Part shown: one piece after another, positions 54,766 to 64,000 of the stretch
Position numbering within the stretch: position 1 is the first letter of the stretch
Layout: every line of letters starts with the position of its first letter
Assembly (NCBI RefSeq): GCF_001552475.1
Contig: NZ_BCRG01000008.1
Location: 1-64,000, forward strand
Direction of reading: 5' to 3'
DNA length: 64,000 nucleotides
Origin: Microbacterium oleivorans NBRC 103075
GTDB lineage: Bacteria > Actinomycetota > Actinomycetes > Actinomycetales > Microbacteriaceae
Made by a program: the position numbers and the translations under genes
Notes under the pieces: generated by a model
Databases searched by the model: none
What the model was told of the DNA's origin: nothing
What the model saw: the letters and a program-made list of their open reading frames with translations, nothing else

Positions 54766-56556
54766 TCATTCCCGCGTGGTCGAGCACTTCTCCGGCGCCG
54801 GCTCACCCGCGAAACGGGCCGTCGTCCACGCGATGAGCTCATCGAGGAGGGGCGAGGGGCGTTCGACGACCCCGGCGTGTTCGTAGCCGTCGTAGATGCG
54901 GTAGTCGACGACCTGCCCGGCCGCGCACATCTCCCGGACGAACGCGGTCTGGGTCGCGACCGGGATGACGCTGTCCGCCCCGCCATGAGCCAGGAGCACC
55001 GGGGCGTTCTGGGTGAGCGGCGCCCGGTTGGCACGGAGGTGCACCCCGAGGGGACCGGATGCCGGGGGTTCGGAGAACAGGCGTGGATCACCGCTCATCC
55101 CGAGCGACGCCGCGACCGACACGACGATCGCGGGATCGCTCAGACAGCGCTCGGACATCTGTCTGAGCACGGTGTCGGCACCCGGGCGCACGTAATCGTC
55201 GTACGAGACGTCGTCGTAGATCGACGAGAACGACGCGAAGGCGTAGGACGCGAAGATGCTGCCGCCCGTCACGCTCGAGATGTTCTGCACGAGCGCGGGC
55301 GGATCGCTCGCGGGAGCCAGCGCCGCGACACCCTGCACGTACAGCTCCGGGGCGTACTCGCGGGCCATCGACCCCGCCCAGAGGGCCGCTGCGCCTCCCT
55401 GCGAGTGGCCCCAGATGACCGTGCGGGTGCCGAGGTCGGCATCCTGCAGCTCACGCGCGGCGCGCACGGAGTCGAGGGATGCCGTCGCGCTCGGCGGGCC
55501 GATGAGGTACGGATGCGGCCCCTCGGTGCCCAGGCCGATGTAGTCCGTCGCGACGACCGCCCACCCCTGCCGGATGATCGTCGGCAGGATGTAGAGCGCG
55601 CCCGACCACAGTCCGCGCGGCTGCAGCGAGGGGGCGCAGTTCTCGGAGTAGCCGGTGGTCCCGTGGTTCCAGTCGATGATCGGCCACTTCCCGTCGCCCT
55701 CCTTCGGCACGACGACCACGCCGCTCGCGACCCGCACGTCGCCCTCGACGCCCGTGGTCGTGTAGAGGATGCGCCAGGCCGTCGCCGACACCGGGATGCC
55801 GGCGGTGAACGCCTCCGCCCGAATGAGCCGCCCCGGCTCGCTCGGCATGTCACGCGGCGCGGCGTAGAAGTCGTCGACGACGGTGGATCCTTCGCGAAGC
55901 GGCACCGTCACGAGTGCCGTCGTCACGGCGAGCGCCACCGAGACGAGAGCCGTCACCGTGCGCCCCCACCGGCGGAACGGGCGGGGCTCATGACGGCGCG
56001 CGGCTTGCGTGTCGCGGCGACGGCGGATCCGCGTCCACAGGTCGGCGACGCCGCTCATGATGAGGCGCGCCCCGAAGACCACGGCGACGACGAGGAGCGT
56101 GATGTCGGGCCAGAAGAGCGCGAGGACGCCGAAGATCACGCCGGAGATCGAGAAGGCGGCATCCGCGATGCGGGCATCGAGCGTGCGGCCCTTCGCGAAG
56201 ACCGCGACGATCCCCAGCGCGCCCGCGGCAAGGAGCAGGATGCCGACGAGCGTCGCGACGACCCGCACGGTCAGCCCGGGGGTGAGGAGCACGACGAGTC
56301 CGCCGAGCAGCCACGCCGCCCCCGTCACGGTGCGCCAGCGCGGACGCTTACCCTCGCCGTCGCGCCCCGTCAGCTCGAGGACGCCGGTGAGCACCATGCC
56401 GCCGCCGATGAGCCACGCGAGCACGCCGAGAGCCGTCGTCGGGCGGATGACGATGACGATCCCGAGGACGACCGCGCTCACCGCGACGACGACGCGGACC
56501 CATTCGGGCAGGCGCGCGTAGAAGCGCCCGAGCGCGAGTCGCTGCAGCAGCCGCAT
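54766..56556 (-). CDS. HdeD/DUF308 membrane domain fused to a secretory lipase-like hydrolase
   Basis: 596 residues. The N-terminal part (about 15-170) has six membrane spans of the HdeD/DUF308 type; a basic linker and a seventh span (about 200-220) lead to an extracytoplasmic alpha/beta hydrolase of the LIP secretory lipase/esterase type. The nucleophile elbow is GHSQGG with Ser385; DWNHGTTGYSENCAPS and HGGADSVIP (acid region) and GYEHAG (His) complete a plausible triad. GGAGGAGGGA precedes the ATG. The fusion suggests a membrane-tethered esterase. Substrate unknown. Confidence 0.85.
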   Translation of the reverse strand: MRLLQRLALGRFYARLPEWVRVVVAVSAVVLGIVIVIRPTTALGVLAWLIGGGMVLTGVLELTGRDGEGKRPRWRTVTGAAWLLGGLVVLLTPGLTVRVVATLVGILLLAAGALGIVAVFAKGRTLDARIADAAFSISGVIFGVLALFWPDITLLVVAVVFGARLIMSGVADLWTRIRRRRDTQAARRHEPRPFRRWGRTVTALVSVALAVTTALVTVPLREGSTVVDDFYAAPRDMPSEPGRLIRAEAFTAGIPVSATAWRILYTTTGVEGDVRVASGVVVVPKEGDGKWPIIDWNHGTTGYSENCAPSLQPRGLWSGALYILPTIIRQGWAVVATDYIGLGTEGPHPYLIGPPSATASLDSVRAARELQDADLGTRTVIWGHSQGGAAALWAGSMAREYAPELYVQGVAALAPASDPPALVQNISSVTGGSIFASYAFASFSSIYDDVSYDDYVRPGADTVLRQMSERCLSDPAIVVSVAASLGMSGDPRLFSEPPASGPLGVHLRANRAPLTQNAPVLLAHGGADSVIPVATQTAFVREMCAAGQVVDYRIYDGYEHAGVVERPSPLLDELIAWTTARFAGEPAPEKCSTTRE

Positions 56557-56685
56557 CCGGTCCCTCCTCCGTTGTCGGCGTCGAAACGTCCACGCTAATC
56601 GCCCGCGCGGGATCGCTCCGTCTCCTCGACAGCGGACCGCGACCCGTGCAAGGGGCCTTGCCCGCCGAGGGATACAGTGAGCGCC

Positions 56686-57678
56686 ATGGGACGGGCCGGG
56701 ACGATGCGCGCCAGTGTGCGCGACGTCGCCGCGCGGGCGGGGGTATCGACGCAGACCGTGTCGCGCGTCATCAACGACAGCCCGAACCTCCGCCCCGAGA
56801 CCCGCGCTCGCGTCGAGGCGGCGATGGCCGAACTCGGCTACCGCGTCAACAACGCCGCGCGTTCGCTCGGCACCTCGACGACGCGCACCGTCGGCGTCGT
56901 TGCCTCCGATGCGACCCTGTGGGGCCCCGGCGCCGGCATCGCCGCGCTCGACGCCGCGGCCCGCGAGGCGGACCGCTGGCTGGCGACGGCTTACGCGGAT
57001 GCCGCGGACCCGGCATCCGTCACCGATGCCGCCCAGCGACTGCTCGCCCAGGGCGTCGACGCGCTGATCGTCGTCGCTGCGCACACCGCGACACTCCCCG
57101 CCCTCCGCCGCGTCGCCGGCGAGACTCCGCTCGCGGCACTGCACACCGGTGACGGTGCGGAGCGGCAGCGCTTCGGGGCGGCCCTCGCGATCGATCACCT
57201 CGTCGCGCTCGGGCATCGCCGTATCGCACTGCTCGCCGGACCGACCGACTGGCTCGAGGCGACGGCCCGCGACGAGGGTGCCGAGGCGGCGTTGGCGACC
57301 GCCGGCATCCGTCCGGCGGCGGTTTGGCGCGGCGACTGGAGTGCGTCCACCGGGGCGGCCCTGGCCGGCGAGGTGGCTGCAGCGGTGCGAGGCGAGATCG
57401 GGCCGACGGCGGTCGCGGCGGCGAACGACCAGATGGCGCTCGGGCTCATCGCGGGACTCGTCGCCGCGGGGGTGCGCGTTCCCGAGGACGTCTCGGTGAC
57501 CGGGTTCGACGACAACGCGGATGCCGCCTTCTACACACCGGCGCTGACCACGGTCCGCGTCGACACCGCGGGCGAAGCGCGTCGAGTCGTGGCGGAGGCG
57601 TTGGGGCTGCCGGCGGCGGGAGCAGCGGCGGAGCCGGTGCTGGTCGCCCGCGCGTCGACGGCGGTGCCGCGCGACTGA
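56686..57678 (+). CDS. LacI-family repressor of the arabinose operon
   Basis: 330 residues: LacI helix-turn-helix at about 9-32 (VRDVAARAGVSTQTVSRVIN) and a sugar-binding periplasmic-type core with NDQMALGLIAGL and GFDDNADAAFYTPALTTVRVD. It lies directly upstream of araDBA and a LacI-type palindrome overlaps that promoter, so it should repress arabinose use until L-arabinose or a derivative binds. TACAGT (56674-56679) lies 6 nt before this ATG, preferred over the in-frame GTG at 56677, which would overlap the -10. Confidence 0.9.
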   Translation: MGRAGTMRASVRDVAARAGVSTQTVSRVINDSPNLRPETRARVEAAMAELGYRVNNAARSLGTSTTRTVGVVASDATLWGPGAGIAALDAAAREADRWLATAYADAADPASVTDAAQRLLAQGVDALIVVAAHTATLPALRRVAGETPLAALHTGDGAERQRFGAALAIDHLVALGHRRIALLAGPTDWLEATARDEGAEAALATAGIRPAAVWRGDWSASTGAALAGEVAAAVRGEIGPTAVAAANDQMALGLIAGLVAAGVRVPEDVSVTGFDDNADAAFYTPALTTVRVDTAGEARRVVAEALGLPAAGAAAEPVLVARASTAVPRD

Positions 57679-57870
57679 GGGTGGGCGCCCGCCGGGTGCG
57701 CTCCCGCCGGGTGCCCGGCGGCGCGGTGCGCGGCCGGCCGCGGGCCGTTCTCCGGAGGATCCGGGGTCCGCGGGGCGCCGATCGGGCCGATCGGGCGATC
57801 CATCCGGAGTTCGGCCCGCCGGGTCCGGGCGCCGCCGGCGGATGCTCCGATCCCGTCGTGGCCAAACCGG
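57679..57870. other. Extremely GC-rich gap between the LacI gene and araDBA
   Basis: No gene is seen. It contains a 12-bp direct repeat CCCGCCGGGTGC (57688-57699, 57703-57714), a tandem of CCGATCGGG (57778-57795) and several short GC dyads, e.g. TCCGGAGGATCCGG. It may end the LacI transcript. No -10-like box is visible until the operator region. Confidence 0.6.
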
Positions 57871-57888
57871 GATGTTACCGATAACATC
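57871..57888. promoter_or_regulatory. LacI-type operator on the leaderless araDBA promoter
   Basis: GATGTTACCGATAACATC is an 18-bp palindrome with 7-bp arms and a central CG, the usual LacI-family form. Its right arm contains TAACAT (57882-57887), which stands 6 nt before the araD ATG and is the only visible -10. Bound repressor would therefore cover the promoter directly. Confidence 0.88.
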
Positions 57889-57893
57889 AGAGC

Positions 57894-58589
57894 ATGACCG
57901 ATCTCGACGAGGCGATCGCCGCCGTCCGCGCGGACGTGGCCGCTCTCCACGCTGAACTCGTCCGCTACGGCCTGGTGGTCTGGACCGGCGGCAACGTCTC
58001 GGGCCGCGTCCCGGGCGCCGACCTGTTCGTCATCAAGCCGTCGGGCGTCTCCTACGACGACCTCACGCCCGAGAACATGATCCTCTGCGACCTCGACGGC
58101 ACCGTCGTTCCGGGCACCCCCGGCAGCGACCGCTCGCCCTCGAGCGACACCGCCGCGCACGCCTACGTGTACCGGAACATGCCCGACGTCGGCGGTGTCG
58201 TGCACACCCACTCCCCCTACGCGGTCGCCTGGGCGGCGCGCGGCGAGGAGATCCCCTGCGTCATCACCGGCATGGCCGACGAGTTCGGCGGCCCGATCCC
58301 CGTCGGACCGTTCGCGATCATCGGCGACGACTCGATCGGGCGCGGCATCGTCGAGACCCTGAGCGGCCACCGGTCGCGCGCCGTCCTCATGCAGAACCAC
58401 GGACCGTTCACGATCGGCGTCAGCGCGAAGGATGCCGTGAAGGCAGCCGTCATGTGCGAGGACGCCGCCCGGACGGTCCACTTCGCGCGCCAGGGCGGCG
58501 AGCTGATTCCGATCCCGCAGGAGAAGATCGACGCCCTCTACAACCGCTATCAGAACGTGTACGGCCAGAGCACGGACGCGCGCCGATGA
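57894..58589 (+). CDS. araD: L-ribulose-5-phosphate 4-epimerase
   Basis: 231 residues of the class II aldolase/epimerase family. The N-terminal GGNVSGRV, the metal-binding THSPYAVAWA region and the third ligand in LMQNHGPFT are present. It converts L-ribulose-5-phosphate to D-xylulose-5-phosphate. First gene of araD-araB-araA, followed by araB in a 4-bp ATGA overlap. The ATG has no ribosome-binding site and starts right after the -10, a leaderless message. Confidence 0.93.
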   Translation: MTDLDEAIAAVRADVAALHAELVRYGLVVWTGGNVSGRVPGADLFVIKPSGVSYDDLTPENMILCDLDGTVVPGTPGSDRSPSSDTAAHAYVYRNMPDVGGVVHTHSPYAVAWAARGEEIPCVITGMADEFGGPIPVGPFAIIGDDSIGRGIVETLSGHRSRAVLMQNHGPFTIGVSAKDAVKAAVMCEDAARTVHFARQGGELIPIPQEKIDALYNRYQNVYGQSTDARR

Positions 58590-60205
58590 GCGCCGCGCTC
58601 ATCTCTTCGGGCGGCGCAGTGCTGGGCATCGAGCTCGGCTCGACCCGCATCAAGGCGTGCCTCGTCGATGCGAAGAACCCGACCACCGTGCTCGCCGTCG
58701 GCAGCCACGAGTGGGAGAACGCGCTCGAGGGCGGCGTCTGGACCTACGCCGAGGACGCGATCTGGTCAGGCCTGCAGGCCGCCTACGCCGACCTCGTCGC
58801 CGACGTCCGCCGCCAGGGCGCTGAGCTCACCGACCTCGCCGGCATCGGCGTCTCGGCGATGATGCACGGCTACCTGGCCTTCGATGCCGACGGCACCCTG
58901 CTCGTCCCGTTCCGCACGTGGCGGAACACCTCGACGGGAGCGGCGGCCGCGGAACTGACCGACCTGCTGGGCGTCAACATCCCGCTCCGATGGTCGATCG
59001 CACACCTTCACCAGGCCGTGCTCGACGACGAGGCGCACGTCGCGTCGATCGCGAAGATCAACACCCTCGCCGGCTGGGTGCACGAGAAGCTCACGGGCCG
59101 CTTCGCGCTCGGCGTCGGCGACGCGTCTGGCATGTTTCCGATCGACACCGCCGGCGGCTACGACCGCGACCGCGTCGCCGCGTACGACGCGCACGCCGCG
59201 GACTTCCTCGCCGGCCGCAGCCTCACCGACCTCCTCCCCGAGGTCCTCCCCGCGGGAGCGGATGCCGGAACGCTCACCCCCGACGGTGCCACCCTCCTCG
59301 ACCCGACCGGCACCCTCCGTCCCGGGGCGCTCGCCGCGCCGGCCGAGGGCGATGCCGGCACCGGCATGGTCGCCACCAATGCCGTCTCGCCGCGAACGGG
59401 CAACGTCAGCGCAGGCACGAGCATCTTCGCGATGGTCGTCCTCGAGCGTCCGCTCGAGCGGGTCCACACCGAGATCGACCTCGTCACGACGCCCGCCGGC
59501 GACCCGGTCGCAATGGTCCACTGCAACAACGGAGCGAGCGAGCTGGCGTCGTTCGCAGGACTGTTCGCGCGGTTCGCCGCGGCATCCGGTCAGTCTCTCT
59601 CGACGGACGCCGTGTACGAGACACTCCTCCGCGAAGCTCTCGAGGGCAGAGCAGATGCCGGTGGGGTCCTCGCGTACAACCACCTGAGCGGCGAGCCGAT
59701 CGCCGGCCTCGACGAGGGCCGCCCCCTCGTCGTGCGGACGCCGGACGCGGACTTCTCGCTAGCGAACGTCATGCGCGCACAGGTCTACGGGGTCTTCGCG
59801 ACGCTCGCGATCGGCATGCAGACGCTCGCCGAGGAGGGTGTGGAGCTCGACGAGATGTTCGCGCACGGCGGCGTGTTCCGCACCGCGGGGGTCGCGCAGC
59901 GGTTCCTCGCGGGCGCCCTCAACGCCCCCGTCACGGTCGGCGACACGGCGGCCGAAGGCGGCGCGTGGGGCATGGCCGTGCTCGCGACGTTCGCGGCAGC
60001 GCAGCGCGGGACCGACCTGTCCTCCTACCTCACCGACCACGTCTTCGCGGGGGCGGCATCCGCCACCGTGAACCCCGACCCGGCCGACGTCGCCGGGTTC
60101 ACCGACTATCTCGCGCGCTACCGCGACGGTCTCGCCGTCGAGTCCGCCGCCGTCACCGCGCTGCCGCTTCGCGGCATCCACTCATCGAACGAAGGAACAG
60201 CATGA
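58586..60205 (+). CDS. araB: Ribulokinase (FGGY family)
   Basis: 539 residues of the FGGY carbohydrate kinase family. The ATP-binding phosphate-1 motif is [16 protein letters not shown] at the N-terminus and the C-terminal actin-like lobe holds [17 protein letters not shown] and [10 protein letters not shown]. On sequence alone a xylulokinase is possible; its place between araD and araA, with 4-bp overlaps on both sides, makes ribulokinase the best reading. It phosphorylates L-ribulose. Confidence 0.88.
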   Translation: MSAALISSGGAVLGIELGSTRIKACLVDAKNPTTVLAVGSHEWENALEGGVWTYAEDAIWSGLQAAYADLVADVRRQGAELTDLAGIGVSAMMHGYLAFDADGTLLVPFRTWRNTSTGAAAAELTDLLGVNIPLRWSIAHLHQAVLDDEAHVASIAKINTLAGWVHEKLTGRFALGVGDASGMFPIDTAGGYDRDRVAAYDAHAADFLAGRSLTDLLPEVLPAGADAGTLTPDGATLLDPTGTLRPGALAAPAEGDAGTGMVATNAVSPRTGNVSAGTSIFAMVVLERPLERVHTEIDLVTTPAGDPVAMVHCNNGASELASFAGLFARFAAASGQSLSTDAVYETLLREALEGRADAGGVLAYNHLSGEPIAGLDEGRPLVVRTPDADFSLANVMRAQVYGVFATLAIGMQTLAEEGVELDEMFAHGGVFRTAGVAQRFLAGALNAPVTVGDTAAEGGAWGMAVLATFAAAQRGTDLSSYLTDHVFAGAASATVNPDPADVAGFTDYLARYRDGLAVESAAVTALPLRGIHSSNEGTA

Positions 60206-61704
60206 CCCTCTCCACCAGCCTCGAGCAGTACACCGTCTGGTTCGTCACCGGCAGCCAGAACCTCTACGGCGAGGAGACGCTGCGGCAGGTCGCCGAGCAG
60301 TCCCAGGCCGTCGCCGACGGGCTCGCCGGCCTCCCCGTCAGGGTCGAGTGGAAGCCCGTCCTCAAGGACTCGGAGTCGATCCGCCGCCTCGCGCTCGACG
60401 CGAACGCTGACGACTCGGTGATCGGCGTCATCGCGTGGATGCACACGTTCAGCCCCGCGAAGATGTGGATCTCCGGCCTCGACGCGCTCCGCAAGCCGCT
60501 CCTGCACCTGCACACGCAGGCGAACGTCGAGCTGCCCTGGAACGACATCGACTTCGACTTCATGAACCTGAACCAGGCCGCTCACGGCGACCGCGAGTTC
60601 GGCTACATCCAGACGCGCCTCGGGGTTCCCCGCAAGACCGTCGTCGGCCACGTCTCGAACCCGGTCGTCGTGCAGCAGATCGAGGACTGGGAGCGCGCCG
60701 CCGCCGGCTGGCAGGCCGTCAAGACACTCAAACTCGCCCGCTTCGGCGACAACATGCGCTACGTCGCCGTCACCGAGGGCGACAAGACCGAAGCCGAGCT
60801 GCAGTTCGGCGTGCAGGTCAACACGTGGGGCGTGAACGAGTTGGCGGATGCCGTGGCCCAGGCATCCGACGCGCAGATCGACTCGCTCGTCGAGGAGTAC
60901 GTGGCCTCCTACGACGTGGCCGCGGAGCTGCTGCCCGGCGCCGACCGGCACCAGTCGCTCCGCGACGGCGCGGCGATCGAGATCGGCCTGCGCTCGTTCC
61001 TCGAAGCCGGCGGCTTCGGGGCGTTCACGACGTCGTTCGAGGACCTCGGCGCGCTGACGCAGCTGCCCGGCCTCGCCGTGCAGCGCCTCATGGCCGAGGG
61101 CTACGGCTTCGGCGCCGAGGGCGACTGGAAGACGGCGATCCTCGTGCGCGTCGCGAACGTCATGGGTTCGGGCCTTCCCGGCGGGGCGAGCCTCATGGAG
61201 GACTACACCTACGACCTCGTGCCCGGCAACGAGCGGATCCTCGGCGCGCACATGCTCGAGGTGTCGCCCTCGCTCACGACGTCGAAGCCGCGCCTCGAGG
61301 TGCACGAGCTCGGCATCGGCGGCAAAGCCGACCCCGTGCGCCTGGTGTTCACGGCGGATGCCGGTCCTGCCCTCGTCGTCGCGATGAGCGACATGCGCGA
61401 TCGGTTCCGCCTCGTCGCGAACGTCGTCGAGAACGTCGACGCCCCCGACCTGCCGAAGCTACCGGTGGGCCGCGCGGTCTGGAAGCCGTCGCCGGACTTC
61501 GCGACCTCGGCATCCTGCTGGCTCGCGGCCGGCGCCGCGCACCACACCGTCATGACGACGGCCGTGGGCATCGAGGTGTTCCGCGACTTCGCCGACATCG
61601 CCGGCACCGAGTTGCTCGTCATCGACGAGGACACGACCGTCCGCGGGTTCCAGAAGGAGATCCGCTGGAACCAGGCGTACTACCGCCTCGCGCGCGGTCT
61701 GTAA
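60202..61704 (+). CDS. araA: L-arabinose isomerase
   Basis: 500 residues, the normal AraA length. N-terminal [16 protein letters not shown], central [10 protein letters not shown] and [12 protein letters not shown], and the metal-site region [15 protein letters not shown] and LEVSPSL are typical. It converts L-arabinose to L-ribulose with Mn2+. Its start overlaps the araB stop by 4 bp. No arabinose transporter or arabinosidase gene is in the window, so uptake must be encoded elsewhere. Confidence 0.96.
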   Translation: MTLSTSLEQYTVWFVTGSQNLYGEETLRQVAEQSQAVADGLAGLPVRVEWKPVLKDSESIRRLALDANADDSVIGVIAWMHTFSPAKMWISGLDALRKPLLHLHTQANVELPWNDIDFDFMNLNQAAHGDREFGYIQTRLGVPRKTVVGHVSNPVVVQQIEDWERAAAGWQAVKTLKLARFGDNMRYVAVTEGDKTEAELQFGVQVNTWGVNELADAVAQASDAQIDSLVEEYVASYDVAAELLPGADRHQSLRDGAAIEIGLRSFLEAGGFGAFTTSFEDLGALTQLPGLAVQRLMAEGYGFGAEGDWKTAILVRVANVMGSGLPGGASLMEDYTYDLVPGNERILGAHMLEVSPSLTTSKPRLEVHELGIGGKADPVRLVFTADAGPALVVAMSDMRDRFRLVANVVENVDAPDLPKLPVGRAVWKPSPDFATSASCWLAAGAAHHTVMTTAVGIEVFRDFADIAGTELLVIDEDTTVRGFQKEIRWNQAYYRLARGL

Positions 61705-61714
61705 GACGCACACC

Positions 61715-61752
61715 AGAACGCCCCGACATCCTCACGGATGTCGGGGCGTTCT
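61715..61752 (+). terminator. Terminator of the araDBA operon
   Basis: A perfect 17-bp stem (61715-61731 with 61736-61752) around TCAC, about 10 bp after the araA stop. Short T/C-rich tail TCTCGTCT follows. Confidence 0.85.
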
Positions 61753-61779
61753 CTCGTCTAACACGGTGCCGGGCGTCAC

Positions 61780-61858
61780 GCGATGCAAGGGATGTCGGGC
61801 GGCTCGCCGCGGCATCCGACCAGGTGTCGGCGTGTCACCGCCGATCCATTGCATCCGC
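61780..61858. repeat. Palindromic intergenic element, class A, copy 3
   Basis: Left end GCGATGCAAGGGATGT and right end GATCCATTGCATCCGC form the terminal stem with the same internal one-base variation as copy 2. Internal GATGTCGGGCGGC/GCCGCGGCATC and GGTG..CACC pairs recall the two inner hairpins of copy 2. It lies between the araA terminator and the convergent membrane-protein gene. Confidence 0.85.
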
Positions 61859-61870
61859 AACCGGACGAGC

Positions 61871-62404
61871 TCAGTGCCCGTGGCCCGGCATGAACACCTC
61901 GTTGACCGACGCCCCGGGAGCATCGCTGCCGATCGGCGTCGCGGCGAGAGCCGGCGTCACCAGACCCGCAAGCAGAAAGGCGCCGACGATGAGGCCGCCG
62001 ACGCTGGTCCGGGCCGCGGTGCGAGCGACCGGGTGGGCACGCCCTCGGCCGTCACGGCGCAGGGCGACGGCCGAGACGACCCCGACGGCCAGCGCCAGCG
62101 CCATCGATACGACCACCGGGTAGATGCTCATCTGCCGCGGGCCGGCCAGCATGACGGCGGCGAGCGCCACGATGCCGACGAGGGAGACGGCAGCGCCCGA
62201 CCGCGGCGCCACCCGTCCCCGCGAAAGAGTGATGACGCCCCACACGAGGGTGGTCGCGCCGACAGTTGCCAGCAGGATGCCGATACCGCGGTCGGCGGCA
62301 TCGGCACCCTTCACGATCGCGCCCGCACCCAGCCCGAGCTCCACCAGTCCGGCTCCCCACGCGGCGAGCGCGGGCCAGGAGCGGACCAGGGCGGACGGCG
62401 ACAT
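61871..62404 (-). CDS. Integral membrane protein of unknown function
   Basis: 177 residues with four to five hydrophobic segments and a polar C-terminus ending EVFMPGHGH, which offers histidines. No family is recognised with certainty. Its ATG overlaps the stop of the DUF4383 gene (TGATG arrangement), so the two are translationally coupled and probably act in the same membrane process. Confidence 0.75.
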   Translation of the reverse strand: MSPSALVRSWPALAAWGAGLVELGLGAGAIVKGADAADRGIGILLATVGATTLVWGVITLSRGRVAPRSGAAVSLVGIVALAAVMLAGPRQMSIYPVVVSMALALAVGVVSAVALRRDGRGRAHPVARTAARTSVGGLIVGAFLLAGLVTPALAATPIGSDAPGASVNEVFMPGHGH

Positions 62405-62814
62405 CAGACGGCCGCGCGCGGCGAGACCTGCTTGTCAGCGGCGACGCCGACGCCGAGGAGCACGAGAGCGCTCGCGAGGTGCAGGAAGTGGTCAGCCGTG
62501 TTCAGCGCGAGGATGTTGGCCGCGCTTCCGACGATGAAGAAGCCGACGATGCCGAGCAGCAGGTAAGCGGCTCCGACGACGATGTTGACGCCCTTGGCGG
62601 CGCGGACGTTCGACAGCCCGCCGATCAGCAGCGCGGCACCGATCAGGAGGTGCGCGATGTTGTGGAGCGGGTTGACCATGAAGATGCCGAGCAACAGTCC
62701 GCCGTCGGTGGCCAGGAAGTCGACGCCTGCGGTGGCGGTGAAGCCGAGCAGCCCGACGAGGATGTAGACGGCGCCGAAGATGACGGCGACGAGGCGGTTG
62801 GGTGAGCTGGTCAT
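62404..62814 (-). CDS. DUF4383 membrane protein
   Basis: 136 residues with four membrane spans and the DUF4383 pattern NRLVAVIFGAVYILVGLLGF, NPLHNIAHLLIGAALL and ADHFLHLASALVLL. The family is common in actinobacteria; function unknown. The ATG at 62814 has GGAGGGAAATCCC upstream. The 164 bp beyond it (62815-62978) hold no recognisable gene. Confidence 0.9.
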   Translation of the reverse strand: MTSSPNRLVAVIFGAVYILVGLLGFTATAGVDFLATDGGLLLGIFMVNPLHNIAHLLIGAALLIGGLSNVRAAKGVNIVVGAAYLLLGIVGFFIVGSAANILALNTADHFLHLASALVLLGVGVAADKQVSPRAAV

Positions 62815-62978
62815 GGGATTTCCCTCCGTTGGTGCGACGGGTGCCGCGATCCCTGCATGTGGTGGTGCTGCAGGTGATTCGTTACGACGGCCGGATCGGA
62901 TCTTTTTCGGCCGTGAGGGCGACATTAGGGAGGCGCGTGCACCTTGGTCTCGGGCTTGTGACGACCCGGAGGGGGATG

Positions 62979-64000
62979 CTATGAGTGCGCTGTGAGAGGG
63001 AGGAGTGCCGTCCGAGACCGGCAGCCATCGGGCCAGGTGATCGCGACATCGTCGGCCTCGAAAGTCACCATCACCTCGGTCCGCACGGGAGCGCCGGCAC
63101 CGCGCAGTTCCACCGCCACAGCTACGACATCGTCAACGAGAGCGTCGACCTCGAGGACGGGAACGAGTGCGCTGGCGCCGAGCGGACTGGCATCCTCTCG
63201 CCGCACCACCTGGGCCGTGCCCCCGCTCAATGAACGGACGCCGCTCGTCAGCCCCTCCGACGCGACCTCGGCCGTCCCCCCGGACACCCGCACCCGCGGA
63301 TCGCTGCCGGCCACCGGCCAGCCCCCGACTCGGAGGCGGAGCTCGCCCACGCCGGCCGCGATGTCTGTCACGCGGATGAGCCGGATCTCGAGACTGCCGC
63401 GCACCAGCGAGTCCACCCGGAGGCGACCGGCGTACCGCGCGGCCCCCGAGAAGCCGGATCCGTGCGCATGGGTCGTCTGCTGGGGCTCGATGCCGTGCGC
63501 GTCCCAGACCGCCGACGCCACCCCGACCCGGCACGACGGCCCGTCGTCGACGCGCACGCCGAGTAGGTGCATCCCGCTCCGGTGCGTGATGCGCCCAGAG
63601 GCGTCTCGCAGCACGACCGACTGCTCGAGCGGCTCGAGCCAAGCGCGGGCGTCCAGGAGCGGCGCCGTGGCTGTCGAGTACCCGATGCGCGCGTAGAGCG
63701 GCGAGTCGGTCGAGACCGCTCCCGGCGCCGAGTGATCGGTCCCGTGATTGATGACGCGGACGATGCCGTCGTCGGCGGTACCCGAGACGATCCACCCCGG
63801 CGACGTCACCGCGCGCAACACGTCGCCCGTCTCGACCGGCACCGGCTCACGGGGCGCGCTCCACACCGGATGGTCGGCGGGGAGCATGATCCCCATCAGC
63901 CCCTTCACCGCCCAGTACGGCGACCCCGGACCGGAGTAGGACTGCGCAAGAGCGCGCCACTCGCCGTGCCACCCCATCGTGAGCAGCCCGTCCGCGTCGG
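62979..64000 (-). CDS. DUF2264 domain protein, C-terminal part (5' end outside the window)
   Basis: The frame is open to the right edge; 339 residues are visible including the stop-proximal half of a DUF2264 protein. Recognisable segments are QSYSGPGSPYWAVKGLMG, LPADHPVWSAP and WIVSGTADDGIVRVINHGTDH; the remaining C-terminus is beta-rich. The family has an (alpha/alpha) toroid fold seen in polysaccharide-active enzymes and is often near plant-polysaccharide genes. The araDBA operon close by is consistent with that, but activity is not shown. Confidence 0.85.
   Translation of the reverse strand, partial: DADGLLTMGWHGEWRALAQSYSGPGSPYWAVKGLMGIMLPADHPVWSAPREPVPVETGDVLRAVTSPGWIVSGTADDGIVRVINHGTDHSAPGAVSTDSPLYARIGYSTATAPLLDARAWLEPLEQSVVLRDASGRITHRSGMHLLGVRVDDGPSCRVGVASAVWDAHGIEPQQTTHAHGSGFSGAARYAGRLRVDSLVRGSLEIRLIRVTDIAAGVGELRLRVGGWPVAGSDPRVRVSGGTAEVASEGLTSGVRSLSGGTAQVVRREDASPLGASALVPVLEVDALVDDVVAVAVELRGAGAPVRTEVMVTFEADDVAITWPDGCRSRTALLPLTAHS

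Overview
The window looks like chromosome of a high-GC actinobacterium, most probably Microbacterium or a close relative in Microbacteriaceae. The basis is very high GC, frequent GTG starts, a DtxR-type iron box, a class-E-like LAXTG sorting signal, protein families usual in that group, and many genes whose only visible promoter is a TANNNT box 6-7 nt before the start codon (leaderless transcripts). The genus is an inference. No rRNA, tRNA, CRISPR array, phage or transposase gene was recognised. Genes are packed tightly, often with 4-bp stop/start overlaps, and no gene-free stretch exceeds about 220 bp.

Layout. 1-425: end of a cell-wall anchored surface protein. 489-6131 (minus): methylcitrate (propionate) operon gntR-prpD-prpB-prpC-thiolase, with candidate GntR operators at its head. 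6219-7852: divergent TetR/zinc-free MDR oxidoreductase pair sharing an 18-bp operator. 7902-9943: RNase HI, NUDIX hydrolase, aldo/keto reductase. 10039-12954: DtxR-box iron-siderophore ABC transporter. 13015-14271: rlmN. 14330-18804: complete antiterminator-controlled beta-glucoside system (LicT-type protein, RAT RNA, terminator, PTS EIIBCA, 6-phospho-beta-glucosidase). 18822-25649: homocysteine methyltransferase, two GNATs, a Cof-type HAD phosphatase, a three-gene acyl-CoA/SDR cluster, an APH-like kinase and a YjbR protein. 25783-28766 (minus): TPP-riboswitch ECF transporter ykoEDC.

28814-38901: D-Ala-D-Ala carboxypeptidase, a J-domain/NERD fusion, 3-hydroxyisobutyryl-CoA hydrolase, hemD, a DUF3618/holin/YtxH cluster, protoporphyrinogen oxidase, an HhH-GPD protein and glyS. 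39035-45460: flotillin plus a membrane partner, an SDR, two MFS exporters (one divergent from a MerR regulator with a long-spacer promoter) and a small membrane protein. 45478-49473: an NSAR/OSBS-type enolase-superfamily enzyme, a MetE-like protein, a COG3375-like GNAT and a WcbI-domain protein. 49606-56556: POT peptide transporter, purU, 2H phosphoesterase, M13 peptidase and an HdeD-lipase fusion. 56686-61704: LacI repressor and the leaderless araDBA operon. 61871-64000: two membrane proteins and part of a DUF2264 protein.

The least explained signal is non-coding. Three related palindromic elements of about 80 bp (21127-21206, 43401-43479, 61780-61858) and two shorter palindromic elements (36969-37025, 52046-52104) all lie between the 3' ends of convergent genes. 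They may be a dispersed family acting as bidirectional terminators or REP-like units. Other points of interest are the RAT switch in a high-GC genome, two CTG start candidates in CTGA overlaps, the J-NERD and HdeD-lipase fusions, and the NSAR/GNAT neighbourhood.
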